Assembly: GCA_964429485.1 (NCBI GenBank)
Contig: CAYSBW010000017.1
Coordinates: forward strand, 1 to 40,470
Length of the DNA: 40,470 nt
Source of the DNA: JAPLKB01 sp964429485
GTDB lineage: Bacteria; Desulfobacterota; Syntrophorhabdia; Syntrophorhabdales; Syntrophorhabdaceae
Direction: 5' to 3'
The position numbers and the translations under genes are program-made. The notes below the pieces were generated by a model. The model was not told where the DNA came from. It ran no database searches and saw nothing but the letters and a program-made list of their open reading frames with translations. Shown piece by piece: positions 24,306 through 33,032 of the stretch; within the stretch, counting starts at the first letter, position 1, and every line of letters begins with the position of its first letter.

Positions 24306-26000
24306 TTGAAAAAGACAGGAGCGCAAATTTTTGTAGAATCCCTGAGAACGGAAGGAGTTGACACTATCTTTTGTTATCCGGGTGGAGCAACATTAAACAT
24401 TACTGATGAACTCTACAATGCTCCCGATATCAAACAGATTGTTGGAAGACATGAGCAGGGAGTAGTGCATTCATCGGATGGATATGCGAGAGCATCAGGT
24501 AAGGTCGGAGTCTCTCTGGTTACATCGGGGCCAGGTGCAACAAATACTGTTACCAGTATTGCAACCGCCTATATGGATTCTATCCCCCTTGTAATATTTT
24601 CCTGTCAGGTTAATACAATGCTTATAGGTAACGATGCTTTTCAGGAAGCTGATATCATAGGAATTACGAGACCCTGTACAAAACACAGTTATCTTGTGAG
24701 AGATGTGAATGATCTTGCCAGGACCATAAAAGAAGCTTTTTTTATCGCAAAATCAGGTAGACCTGGACCGGTTCTTGTTGACATACCAAAGGATATCACT
24801 GTAAATATGGGTGAAATCAAATGTGCCGATAAAGTATCGATCCGAAGTTATAAGCCTACCTATGTAGGTCATGCAGGTCAGATAAAAAAAGCGATGAGGT
24901 TGATAGCATCATCGAAAAAACCAGTTCTTTATACAGGGGGAGGCATTATTTCATCCGATGCCTCAACAGAGCTGCTGAAATTTACTGAAAAACTTTCAAT
25001 ACCGGTAACAAACACCCTTATGGGTTTAGGTGGATTTCCAGGGAACCATCCACTTTTTCTTGGCATGCTTGGCATGCATGGTACATATGCAGCAAATATG
25101 GCAATAACCAATTGTGATCTTTTGATTGCCATAGGATCCAGGTTTGATGATAGAGCAACTGGCAAGGTTGATGAATTTGCACCCCATGCAAAAATAATAC
25201 ATATTGATATTGATCCTACTTCTATAAGTAAGAACATCAAAGTTGATGTGCCGATAGTCGGCGACTCAAGGAATGTACTTAAAAAGATGCTGGAATTTAT
25301 GGAGGAGGACCAAGAGGGACTGAAAGATTACCCTGAAAAAATTTCCGAATGGATGAAACAGGTAGAAAAATGGCAAGAAAATTATCCTCTTACCTATATC
25401 AAGGACAGCACCCTAAAACCTCAATATATCATTGAAATGATATATGAACATACAAAAGGCAAGGCCATCATTGCAACCGAGGTCGGACAGAACCAGATGT
25501 GGACAGCCCAGTTTTATAAGTTTATTAAACCCAGAAGCATTTTGACTTCCGGAGGTCTGGGCACCATGGGATATGGATTTCCGGCAAGCATAGGAGCTCA
25601 AGTAGCTTTTCCGGATGCCCTTGTAATCGATATAGCAGGTGACGGTAGTATTCAGATGAATATTCAGGAACTTGCAACAGCTGTCCAGTACAAACTTCCT
25701 GTCAAGGTTGTTATTCTGAACAACAGATACCTTGGAATGGTGAAGCAATGGCAGCAGCTTTTTTATGGGAAGAGATATAATTGGACACAGATGGATCATG
25801 CCCCCGATTTTGTAAAACTTGCCGAAGCATATGGAGCAGCAGGATACAGGATTGAAAAGGAAGAAGAATTGGAAATTACCTTGAGAGAAGCTTTTCACAA
25901 CGGCAGACCGACATTGATCGATGTAAGGGTAAATCCAGATGAATGTGTCTATCCAATGGTACCTGCCGGTGCCCCGTTAAGCGAGATGCTTTTAGTTTAG
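24306..26000 (+). CDS. ilvB: Acetolactate synthase large subunit
   Basis: 564 residues, biosynthetic AHAS catalytic subunit. Condenses two pyruvates, or pyruvate with 2-ketobutyrate, for valine, leucine and isoleucine synthesis with ThDP, Mg and FAD. Seen: the activating glutamate E50 in IVGRHEQGVVHSSDGYARA, LVTSGPGATN, the central FAD domain and the C-terminal ThDP motif GDGSIQMNIQELATA ending in NNRYLGMVKQWQ. The start is a TTG at 24306, one base after the ydcH stop, with AGAGGGGAAAG upstream. The regulatory subunit follows 9 nt later. Confidence 0.97.
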   Translation: MKKTGAQIFVESLRTEGVDTIFCYPGGATLNITDELYNAPDIKQIVGRHEQGVVHSSDGYARASGKVGVSLVTSGPGATNTVTSIATAYMDSIPLVIFSCQVNTMLIGNDAFQEADIIGITRPCTKHSYLVRDVNDLARTIKEAFFIAKSGRPGPVLVDIPKDITVNMGEIKCADKVSIRSYKPTYVGHAGQIKKAMRLIASSKKPVLYTGGGIISSDASTELLKFTEKLSIPVTNTLMGLGGFPGNHPLFLGMLGMHGTYAANMAITNCDLLIAIGSRFDDRATGKVDEFAPHAKIIHIDIDPTSISKNIKVDVPIVGDSRNVLKKMLEFMEEDQEGLKDYPEKISEWMKQVEKWQENYPLTYIKDSTLKPQYIIEMIYEHTKGKAIIATEVGQNQMWTAQFYKFIKPRSILTSGGLGTMGYGFPASIGAQVAFPDALVIDIAGDGSIQMNIQELATAVQYKLPVKVVILNNRYLGMVKQWQQLFYGKRYNWTQMDHAPDFVKLAEAYGAAGYRIEKEEELEITLREAFHNGRPTLIDVRVNPDECVYPMVPAGAPLSEMLLV

Positions 26001-26009
26001 GAGGAAGAT

Positions 26010-26546
26010 TTGAGACATACCATATCCGTGCTTGTTGAAAATGAATTTGGTGTACTTTCAAGAATTGCCGGTTTATTCAGCGGTAGGGGCTTTAATATTG
26101 AAAGCCTTTGTGTGGCTGAAACCCTTGATCCTACTATTTCCTGCATGACCATTGTAACAAAGGGGAATGATGCTATTCTTGAACAGATATTAAAACAGCT
26201 GAACAAATTAATCAATGTTATCAAGGTGGTTGATTTTCAGGAACTTGATTATGTCTCCAGAGAGATGGTGCTTGTCAAGGTTGGTGCTGACGAAAAAACA
26301 CGGGAAGAACTGCTGAGGATGACGGAAATATTCAGAGGAAAAATCATAGATGTATCTTTGAAAACATACACAATCATGATTACCGGCGATGAAGAAAAGC
26401 TTAAGGCTTTTCTGAATCTTATAAAACCGCTTGGCATTAAGGAGCTTGTAAGAACAGGGTCGATAGCTATGATAAGAGGCGACAAAACTATTAAGGCAAG
26501 AGAAAAACACTCAAAAGGAGGAGAAGATGGCGAAAATGTATTATGA
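26010..26546 (+). CDS. ilvH: Acetolactate synthase small (regulatory) subunit
   Basis: 178 residues. An N-terminal ACT domain (HTISVLVENEFGVLSRIAGLFSGRGFNIESL) binds valine for feedback control, followed by the second domain starting near REMVLVKVGADEKTREELLRM. It activates IlvB and confers valine sensitivity. Starts at TTG 26010 with AGGAGGAAG at good spacing. Its 3' end overlaps the ilvC start by 20 nt, and the strong ilvC ribosome site AAAGGAGGAG lies inside ilvH. Confidence 0.95.
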   Translation: MRHTISVLVENEFGVLSRIAGLFSGRGFNIESLCVAETLDPTISCMTIVTKGNDAILEQILKQLNKLINVIKVVDFQELDYVSREMVLVKVGADEKTREELLRMTEIFRGKIIDVSLKTYTIMITGDEEKLKAFLNLIKPLGIKELVRTGSIAMIRGDKTIKAREKHSKGGEDGENVL

Positions 26547-27525
26547 TAAGGATGCAGACCTTGGAGTTCTAAAAAGCTCTAAAGTGGCGATTATCGGGTA
26601 TGGAAGTCAGGGTCATGCCCAGGCTCAGAACCTGAGAGACAGCGGGATTAATGTTATTGTTGCAGAACTTAAAGGTTCAGCGAACTTTAAAATTGCAAAA
26701 GATCACGGCTTTGAACCTGTTTCAGCAGCAGAGGCTTCAAAAGAAGCAAATATGATCCAGATACTGGCACAGGATAATCTTCAGGCAACATTGTACAAAA
26801 CAGAAATAGAAAAAAATATGAAGAAAGGAAAAACGCTCGTTTTTTCTCATGGATTCAATATTCATTACAGCCAGATTATTCCTCCGGCTGATGTTGATGT
26901 AATTATGATAGCCCCCAAAGGACCGGGTCATCTGGTAAGAAGGGAATTTGAACGAGGCGCCGGTGTTCCTTCATTGATAGCAATTTATCAGGATGCTTCA
27001 GGAAAGGCAAAGAAAAAGGCCCTTGCCTATGCAAAGGGAATTGGTTCAACAAGAGCAGGTGTTTTAGAAACAACCTTTGCGGAAGAGACAGAGACAGACC
27101 TTTTTGGTGAGCAGGCAGTGCTCTGTGGAGGAGCTTCAGAGCTGATAAAGGCAGGATTCGATACTCTTGTGGAAGCAGGCTATCAGCCTGAGATCGCCTA
27201 TTTCGAATGCCTCCATGAGTTGAAACTTATAGTTGATTTGATATATGAAGGCGGTATAGCCAATATGCGTTATTCCATAAGTGATACAGCTGAATATGGC
27301 GATATTACAAGAGGAAAAAGGGTTATCTCGGAAGAAACACGTGAAGAGATGAGAGCGATCCTTGATGAGATAAGAAGTGGAGAATTTGCCAGAGAGTGGA
27401 TCCTTGAGAACATGGCAGGAAGGCCTGTATACAACTCTATTAAAAAAATTGAAAGCGAACATCTTATAGAAAAAGTGGGCAAACAGTTAAGATCAATGAT
27501 GGGATGGATCGGGAGAAAAGATTGA
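26527..27525 (+). CDS. ilvC: Ketol-acid reductoisomerase, class I
   Basis: 332 residues, class I length. Isomerises and reduces acetolactate or acetohydroxybutyrate in branched-chain amino-acid synthesis. Nucleotide-binding GYGSQGHAQAQNL, then MIAPKGPGHLVRREF, the Mg-binding ETETDLFGEQAVLCGG and the C-terminal YFECLHELKLIVDLIYEGG are present. The cofactor loop after strand beta-2 reads AELKGSANFKIA, where NADPH enzymes commonly have GLRPGSKSWEKA: the arginine is lost, an acidic E47 appears, and the second serine is N53. That suggests NADH or mixed use. It overlaps ilvH by 20 nt. Confidence 0.96.
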   Translation: MAKMYYDKDADLGVLKSSKVAIIGYGSQGHAQAQNLRDSGINVIVAELKGSANFKIAKDHGFEPVSAAEASKEANMIQILAQDNLQATLYKTEIEKNMKKGKTLVFSHGFNIHYSQIIPPADVDVIMIAPKGPGHLVRREFERGAGVPSLIAIYQDASGKAKKKALAYAKGIGSTRAGVLETTFAEETETDLFGEQAVLCGGASELIKAGFDTLVEAGYQPEIAYFECLHELKLIVDLIYEGGIANMRYSISDTAEYGDITRGKRVISEETREEMRAILDEIRSGEFAREWILENMAGRPVYNSIKKIESEHLIEKVGKQLRSMMGWIGRKD

Positions 27526-27530
27526 GGCAA

Positions 27531-28175
27531 ATGCCTATTGCGAGGGAAGGTTTACCACTGATAATCCTTTCCCTCGTTTTTGCAATCATTTGTTTTCTTA
27601 TCGGCTTTGAAATTCCTGCCTTTGTTATATTTTTTTTCTTTTTGTTTTGTCTGTTTTTTTTCAGAAACCCTAAAAGATATCATTCAGTAAGCCAGGATGT
27701 ATGGATTTCCCCGGCTGACGGGAAAGTCATGGATATTGAAGAAATAGAAGAGAAGGAGTTTCTGGAAAAAACAGTGAAAAGGGTCAGTATATTTATGTCC
27801 CTGGCTGATGTGCATGTTAACAGGTCTCCCTGTGATGGCAGGATTTTGAGAGTGGAACACAGAAGAGGGGATTTTGCCCTTGCCTTTAAGAAAGACATAG
27901 ATAAGGAAAATGAACGGAATTATATACTCGTTGAACATGGGAAGGAAAAAGTACTTATCGTACAGGTTGCAGGTTTTCTTGCAAGACGTATCACTTCATA
28001 TGTAAAGGAAGGAGATATTGTAAAAAAAGGTGATCCCATAGGGATTATTGCCTTTGGTTCACGGGTGGATATTTATGTTCCTTTGGACTATGATACTATG
28101 GTATTATCAGGATATAAAGTAAAAGCCGGAATAACCGCTCTGGCTAAAAACAGAGGAACCCATGAGTCGACGTAA
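27531..28175 (+). CDS. psd: Phosphatidylserine decarboxylase, short proenzyme type
   Basis: 214 residues from ATG 27531 (MPIAREGLPLI, the family's usual opening), or 223 from ATG 27504, which would overlap ilvC by 22 nt; neither has a strong Shine-Dalgarno. Two hydrophobic segments (about residues 9-45 of the shorter form), then WISPADGKVMDIEE, SIFMSLADVHVNRSPCDG and the self-cleavage site FGSR, whose serine (S177 in the shorter form) becomes the pyruvoyl group. Makes phosphatidylethanolamine from phosphatidylserine in the inner membrane. Adjacent to pssA, which makes its substrate, with a 14-nt overlap. Confidence 0.93.
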   Translation: MPIAREGLPLIILSLVFAIICFLIGFEIPAFVIFFFFLFCLFFFRNPKRYHSVSQDVWISPADGKVMDIEEIEEKEFLEKTVKRVSIFMSLADVHVNRSPCDGRILRVEHRRGDFALAFKKDIDKENERNYILVEHGKEKVLIVQVAGFLARRITSYVKEGDIVKKGDPIGIIAFGSRVDIYVPLDYDTMVLSGYKVKAGITALAKNRGTHEST

Positions 28176-28938
28176 AGGTAAAAAAATATATATATTGCCG
28201 AATCTGCTCACATCCATCAGTCTTTTTGCAGGATTTTATTCTATTATTGCAACTATTGACAAAAAGTTTACCTATGCTGCCATCGCAGTATTTGTATCAA
28301 GCATTTTTGATATGCTGGATGGCCGTGTTGCCCGTATGACAGGATCGACAAGTCGTTTCGGAGTTGAATATGATTCTCTTTCAGATGTTATAGTTTTCGG
28401 TGTTGCTCCGGGGCTTCTCGTATATATGTGGGCGCTCAGGGGGTATGGCAGGTTTGGATGGCTGGCTACATTTCTTTATGTGGCATGCGGAGCTCTGAGA
28501 CTTGCGAGATTTAATGTACAGGTTGACAATATGCAGAAAAATCAGTTTCTCGGACTACCCATTCCTGCAGCAGCTACAAGCATTGCAGGCAGCGTGCTTT
28601 TTAACTCCTGGCTCGGGAGTTGGGGAATAGATCTGAGAAGTATCTTTATGCCCGTTCTGGTCTATATACTCGCATTTCTTATGGTAAGTAATGTAAGGTA
28701 TGCGAGTTCCAAGAATATGGCTTTTTTCAAGGGAAAACCATTCCGTTCAACTATGGCGGCTATTTTACTTATTGTTGTGATATTTATCGAACCTGAAGTA
28801 ACACTGTTCGGATTAACTTTTATGTATGTTTTATCAGGCCCGTTGTACACTCTTTTTAACAGAAAAAAGATTATTCTTGAAAATGCTAATTTATCCCGCT
28901 CGAAAGTAATTTCAGCAGATCAAGGTGATCATCTATAA
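28162..28938 (+). CDS. pssA: CDP-diacylglycerol-serine O-phosphatidyltransferase
   Basis: 258 residues, polytopic CDP-alcohol phosphatidyltransferase. The signature D-x2-DG-x2-AR-x8-G-x3-D-x3-D is complete (D50 in DMLDGRVARM to D75 in YDSLSD). LPNLLTSISLFAGF opens it, and about seven membrane segments follow. Produces phosphatidylserine, the substrate of the preceding psd. Overlaps psd by 14 nt upstream; its last 53 nt overlap the 3' end of a HAD hydrolase on the other strand, so the operon ends in an antisense overlap and no terminator hairpin is seen. Geobacter-type genomes have leuA next, but not here. Confidence 0.94.
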   Translation: MSRRKGKKIYILPNLLTSISLFAGFYSIIATIDKKFTYAAIAVFVSSIFDMLDGRVARMTGSTSRFGVEYDSLSDVIVFGVAPGLLVYMWALRGYGRFGWLATFLYVACGALRLARFNVQVDNMQKNQFLGLPIPAAATSIAGSVLFNSWLGSWGIDLRSIFMPVLVYILAFLMVSNVRYASSKNMAFFKGKPFRSTMAAILLIVVIFIEPEVTLFGLTFMYVLSGPLYTLFNRKKIILENANLSRSKVISADQGDHL

Positions 28939-29581
28939 AATAGTCTGCCATTATTTCGGTATTTTTATAGGCAATGAATTTAACGCCTGAAGATGCTGCA
29001 GTTTTTCTATCAATATCTGAATCTCCAATGTAGATTACTTTATCTCTGTCAATGTTCAATTCGCGTAATATTTTTTCTACAGATTCGGAGTCCGGTTTTG
29101 GCCTTGTTACATCTAATGCAGTTACCACAATATCAAAATATTGCGTGAGATTGAAATCCGCCATAATCTGTTTCATTGTTGTAGTTCTATTTGTGCTTAT
29201 AGCACGGAAGATTCCCTTTTCCTTCAATGCAGTTAATGTTTCGATAAGATTAGTTTCCATTCTTAGATAAATAAGGAATTCATTGAGATCCACATTGTTT
29301 TTTAGAAATGCAAGAGCCCTTTCTTCCAATAGGATATTGTCCTGAAAAAGCAGGTGAATTGATTCAAAAACTGTGTGAGTATGACAGTAGCGCAATTCTT
29401 CTTCTGAAAGATGCTGTCTTCCCATTGATAATGCTATGTGGTCATATAATTTCCTATTTGTTTCAAGGGAGTCGAAAAGCACACCGTCACAATCATATAT
29501 AATGCAATCTATCCGGTTGAAACTTTTTTTAACTGAATCTTCAAAGTCCTGATTTTGATTATTTATTGGATTTGTTTTCAT
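28886..29581 (-). CDS. HAD-superfamily hydrolase (phosphoglycolate-phosphatase-like)
   Basis: 231 residues from ATG 29581. HAD motif I DCDGVLFDS (nucleophile D30, acid/base D32), motif II in AISTNR, the lysine of motif III in RPKPDSESV and motif IV GDSDIDRKTA are all present with a helical cap between motifs I and II. The likely substrate is a small phosphate ester; phosphoglycolate or a pyrophosphate is possible but not shown. The start is uncertain: in-frame ATGs at 29608 and 29656 would add up to 25 hydrophobic residues, and none has a convincing ribosome site. It overlaps pssA tail to tail by 53 nt. Confidence 0.83.
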   Translation of the reverse strand: MKTNPINNQNQDFEDSVKKSFNRIDCIIYDCDGVLFDSLETNRKLYDHIALSMGRQHLSEEELRYCHTHTVFESIHLLFQDNILLEERALAFLKNNVDLNEFLIYLRMETNLIETLTALKEKGIFRAISTNRTTTMKQIMADFNLTQYFDIVVTALDVTRPKPDSESVEKILRELNIDRDKVIYIGDSDIDRKTAASSGVKFIAYKNTEIMADYFIDDHLDLLKLLSSGIN

Positions 29582-29741
29582 GGCCAAGAGTTTAATACTA
29601 TTTAACATAAAATCAAGGAAAAAGAATTTCTGAAAGTTAATGTTATACAATAACAACTGCTTTTTAGAAAAACTGTTTCAGAAGATTCTTTAAAGGCCGG
29701 GGCGGTATGCAAAAAATTATAGTTTTTTAACTGTTCAATTA

Positions 29742-29750
29742 TGTTAGAAT
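29742..29750 (+). promoter_or_regulatory. Extended -10 promoter element of the small HAD gene
   Basis: TG-T-TAGAAT (29742-29750), an extended -10, lies 31 nt before the ATG at 29781, with GGAGGTGAAGG as ribosome site between them. There is no good -35, as is allowed for extended -10 promoters. Confidence 0.4.
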
Positions 29751-29780
29751 ATTCTGCGTATAAAAATTTGGAGGTGAAGG

Positions 29781-30251
29781 ATGATAAGTGTTTCCATTCC
29801 CGGATGGGGCGAGCTTGATATAGAATATCTTGTTATAGATTATAACGGGACCTGTGCTACAGATGGCAAGCTTAAAGATGGTGTTAAGGAATTGCTCGAA
29901 AAAGTTTCGAGATATGTAAAAATAGTTATAATAACAGCTGATTCTTACGAAAATGTTGATAGCGAGGTAAGCATAATTGGTTTTACAGTTCACAAGGTCA
30001 AAAAAGAAGGGAGTGGTCTTGAAAAAGCGAGGATAATCAAGGAACTTGGCCCTGAAAAGGTTGTTGCTATCGGGAACGGAGCGAATGATGTAATGATGCT
30101 AAAAGAAGCATCCCTTGGTATTGGAGTTATAGGTGAAGAAGGATGTTCAAAGGATATATTAAAAGAGGCGGACCTTGTTGCCAGGGATGTTACAGATGCC
30201 CTGAATATTGTTTTACATCCTGAAAGGCTTGTGGCGACGCTGCGGGACTAA
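29781..30251 (+). CDS. Small HAD hydrolase, soluble P-type ATPase-like (COG4087)
   Basis: 156 residues, a minimal HAD core without cap. Motif I is DYNGT (D20 nucleophile; the usual second aspartate is Asn), motif II IIITADS, a motif III lysine near K81, and motif IV GNGANDVMMLKEA as in the phosphorylation domain of P-type ATPases. These stand-alone P-domain-like proteins are soluble; whether they act as phosphatases is unknown. Start chosen from GGAGGTGAAGG immediately upstream. Gene is alone between the other HAD gene and secA. Confidence 0.82.
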   Translation: MISVSIPGWGELDIEYLVIDYNGTCATDGKLKDGVKELLEKVSRYVKIVIITADSYENVDSEVSIIGFTVHKVKKEGSGLEKARIIKELGPEKVVAIGNGANDVMMLKEASLGIGVIGEEGCSKDILKEADLVARDVTDALNIVLHPERLVATLRD

Positions 30252-30347
30252 TACAATTTGGATCGTTATTGTACAGGCAAAAAAATCCTGTGCCATACTT
30301 TCTGTTCGTGTTAATTACGCGTACTAATCAAATTAAATATAAAAACT

Positions 30348-32957
30348 ATGATTACTAATTTTATTAAAAAAATAATAGGGACAAAGAACGAGCGGGAATT
30401 AAAGAGAATTCAACCGATTGTGGAACAAACCGCAAGTTACGAAGAAAGAATAAAAGATTTTTCCGATGACAGGCTGAGAGAACAGACGCCATTATTCAAG
30501 CAAAGAATAGAACAGGGTGAAAGTCTTGACAGTATTCTTCCTGAGGCATTTGCAACAGTCCGGGAAGCGGCAAAACGAATTGTCAATATGAGACACTTTG
30601 ATGTACAGATCATAGGTGGTGTTGTTCTCCATGAGGGCAAAATTGCTGAAATGGCTACCGGCGAAGGAAAAACTCTTGTTGCAACCCTCCCGGTGTATTT
30701 GAATGCACTTACAGGTCTCGGTGTTCATGTTGTTACTGTAAATGACTATCTTGCAAAAAGAGATGCTGATTGGATGGGGCCTGTTTACAGATTTCTCGGT
30801 CTTTCAGTTGGTGCAATATTAAACCATCTGGATGATAATGAACGAAAACTTGCCTATTCCTGTGATGTGACGTACGGAACCAACAATGAATTCGGGTTTG
30901 ATTACCTGAGAGATAATATGAAGTATTCCCTTGATGATTGTGTGCAGAGGGGTTTTAACTATGCAATAGTTGATGAAGTGGATAGTATTCTAATAGATGA
31001 GGCAAGGACACCCCTTATTATTTCAGGTCCTTCAGAAGAATCTACAGATAAATATTATAAAATAAACAGGTTTATGCATCAGCTTAAGAAAGATAAAGAT
31101 TTTATGATCGACGAGAAGGCGAGAAGCGCTTATCTGACAGAAGAAGGTGTTGCGAAAATTGAACATTTAATCAACATTGATAACCTCTATGATCCCATGT
31201 ATGTTGATCTTCTGCATCATGTTAATCAGGCATTGAAGGCCCATAACCTTTTTTCAAAAGATGTGGATTATATTGTAAAGGATGGCAAAGTTGTTATTGT
31301 TGATGAGTTTACTGGAAGGCTTATGGCCGGCAGGCGGTTCAGTGACGGGCTTCACCAGGCACTGGAAGCTAAAGAAAATGTAAAGATTGAGGGTGAAAAT
31401 CAGACCCTTGCAACCGTGACGTTTCAGAATTATTTCAGAATGTATAAAAAACTTGCTGGTATGACCGGTACTGCTGATACCGAAGCTGTTGAATTTAAAA
31501 AGATTTATAATCTTGATGTTATGGTAATACCAACCAACAAACAGCTCATAAGAAAAAACTATCCTGATATTGTTTACAGAACAGAAAAAGAGAAATTCAA
31601 GGCTGTTGTAAAAGAAATTGAGGAATTTTATAAGAAGGGAACCCCTGTGCTTGTAGGTACTCTGTCAATTGATAAATCAGAACGAGTATCGGAGATGTTG
31701 AAAAGGTGCGGTGTGCCCCACCACGTTCTCAATGCCAAGATTCATGAAAGAGAGGCGGAAATTGTTGCTCAGGCAGGTAGACTTAAGGCAATTACAATAT
31801 CCACGAATATGGCAGGAAGAGGAACTGATATCCTCCTCGGAGGCAATCCGGAATTCCTTGCTGTTAATATGTGTAAAGGGCAGAAAGGAACAGAAGAGTA
31901 TGAAAGAGCCCTTGCAGAGGCAAAAAAAATCTGTGAAAAAGAAAAGGAAGAAGTTATTAAACTTGGAGGTCTCCATATTCTTGGAACAGAAAGGCACGAA
32001 TCGAGAAGAATTGATAACCAGTTAAGAGGAAGATCAGGCAGACAGGGGGATCCAGGCTCTTCGAGGTTTTATGTTTCTTTGGAAGATGAGATTATGCGAA
32101 TCTTCGGTTCGGAAAAAATTTCACCGATGCTCGGTAAACTTGGCATGAATGAGGATATGCCTATAGAGCATCCTTTCATAACAAAGGCCATAGAGAATGC
32201 GCAGAACAGGGTCGAGGGACATAATTTTGAAATAAGAAAATATCTCCTCGAGTATGACAATGTGATGAACAAGCAAAGGGAAACTATATATGGAATGAGA
32301 GCTGAATTGATGGATAATACCGATGTCAGCGAGCAGATAATAGATATGATTGATGATATATGTGAAGGTATAGTCAGTGAGTATGCTCCTGAAAAGGTGT
32401 ATCCTGAGGAGTGGAATATAGATTCTTTAAAGATGCGAATATATGAAACCTTTTTTTTCCATATTGACTTCGGCTCGATTGATTATAAAACAATTACCAG
32501 GGCAGGCTTCATGGATACAGTAAGCGATAAAGTGCTTGAAGTTTATAAAAATAAACAAAAAAACTTTGGTGAAGGTGAATTACGGGCACTGGAACGTTTT
32601 ATTAATTTGAACTCCCTTGATGTTCATTGGAAAGAACACCTCCTGTCGCTCGATCATTTAAAGGAAGGCATTGGTCTCAGAGGATATGGACAAAAGGATC
32701 CTTTAAGGGAGTATCAGAGGGAGAGCTTTGAGCTTTTTCTTGATATGCTCGAAAAGGTGAAAATTGATACAATAAAGAAACTGTATGCAGTTCAGCCTGC
32801 AAGGGAAGAACTTGTTCACCATGAACCTGTGATGTTTATGAATAAAGGAGATGGAACCCTTACTAAACAGAATGAAAACCTGAACAAGAAAGTTGGAAGA
32901 AATGATCCATGTCCCTGTGGCAGTGGGAAGAAATACAAAAAATGTTGCGGAAAATAA
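30348..32957 (+). CDS. secA: Preprotein translocase ATPase SecA
   Basis: 869 residues, full length. Motor ATPase that drives unfolded preproteins through SecYEG. Walker A MATGEGKTLVATLP (about 102-115), HVVTVNDYLAKRDADWM, VDEVDSILIDEARTPLIISG (DEAD-like motif II), second motor domain with STNMAGRGTDILLGGNP and GLHILGTERHESRRIDNQLRGRSGRQGDPGSS, and a C-terminal zinc-binding tail CPCGSGKKYKKCCGK that binds SecB or phospholipid. No Shine-Dalgarno is visible before ATG 30348. SecG is encoded at 13514. Confidence 0.98.
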   Translation: MITNFIKKIIGTKNERELKRIQPIVEQTASYEERIKDFSDDRLREQTPLFKQRIEQGESLDSILPEAFATVREAAKRIVNMRHFDVQIIGGVVLHEGKIAEMATGEGKTLVATLPVYLNALTGLGVHVVTVNDYLAKRDADWMGPVYRFLGLSVGAILNHLDDNERKLAYSCDVTYGTNNEFGFDYLRDNMKYSLDDCVQRGFNYAIVDEVDSILIDEARTPLIISGPSEESTDKYYKINRFMHQLKKDKDFMIDEKARSAYLTEEGVAKIEHLINIDNLYDPMYVDLLHHVNQALKAHNLFSKDVDYIVKDGKVVIVDEFTGRLMAGRRFSDGLHQALEAKENVKIEGENQTLATVTFQNYFRMYKKLAGMTGTADTEAVEFKKIYNLDVMVIPTNKQLIRKNYPDIVYRTEKEKFKAVVKEIEEFYKKGTPVLVGTLSIDKSERVSEMLKRCGVPHHVLNAKIHEREAEIVAQAGRLKAITISTNMAGRGTDILLGGNPEFLAVNMCKGQKGTEEYERALAEAKKICEKEKEEVIKLGGLHILGTERHESRRIDNQLRGRSGRQGDPGSSRFYVSLEDEIMRIFGSEKISPMLGKLGMNEDMPIEHPFITKAIENAQNRVEGHNFEIRKYLLEYDNVMNKQRETIYGMRAELMDNTDVSEQIIDMIDDICEGIVSEYAPEKVYPEEWNIDSLKMRIYETFFFHIDFGSIDYKTITRAGFMDTVSDKVLEVYKNKQKNFGEGELRALERFINLNSLDVHWKEHLLSLDHLKEGIGLRGYGQKDPLREYQRESFELFLDMLEKVKIDTIKKLYAVQPAREELVHHEPVMFMNKGDGTLTKQNENLNKKVGRNDPCPCGSGKKYKKCCGK

Positions 32958-33032
32958 AAACTGAAATTATTGTGATTCAAAGCAAGGGGTTTAGTAAACT
33001 TAAAATTCTCTTTCCCTTTACGAGGTGTTTTG

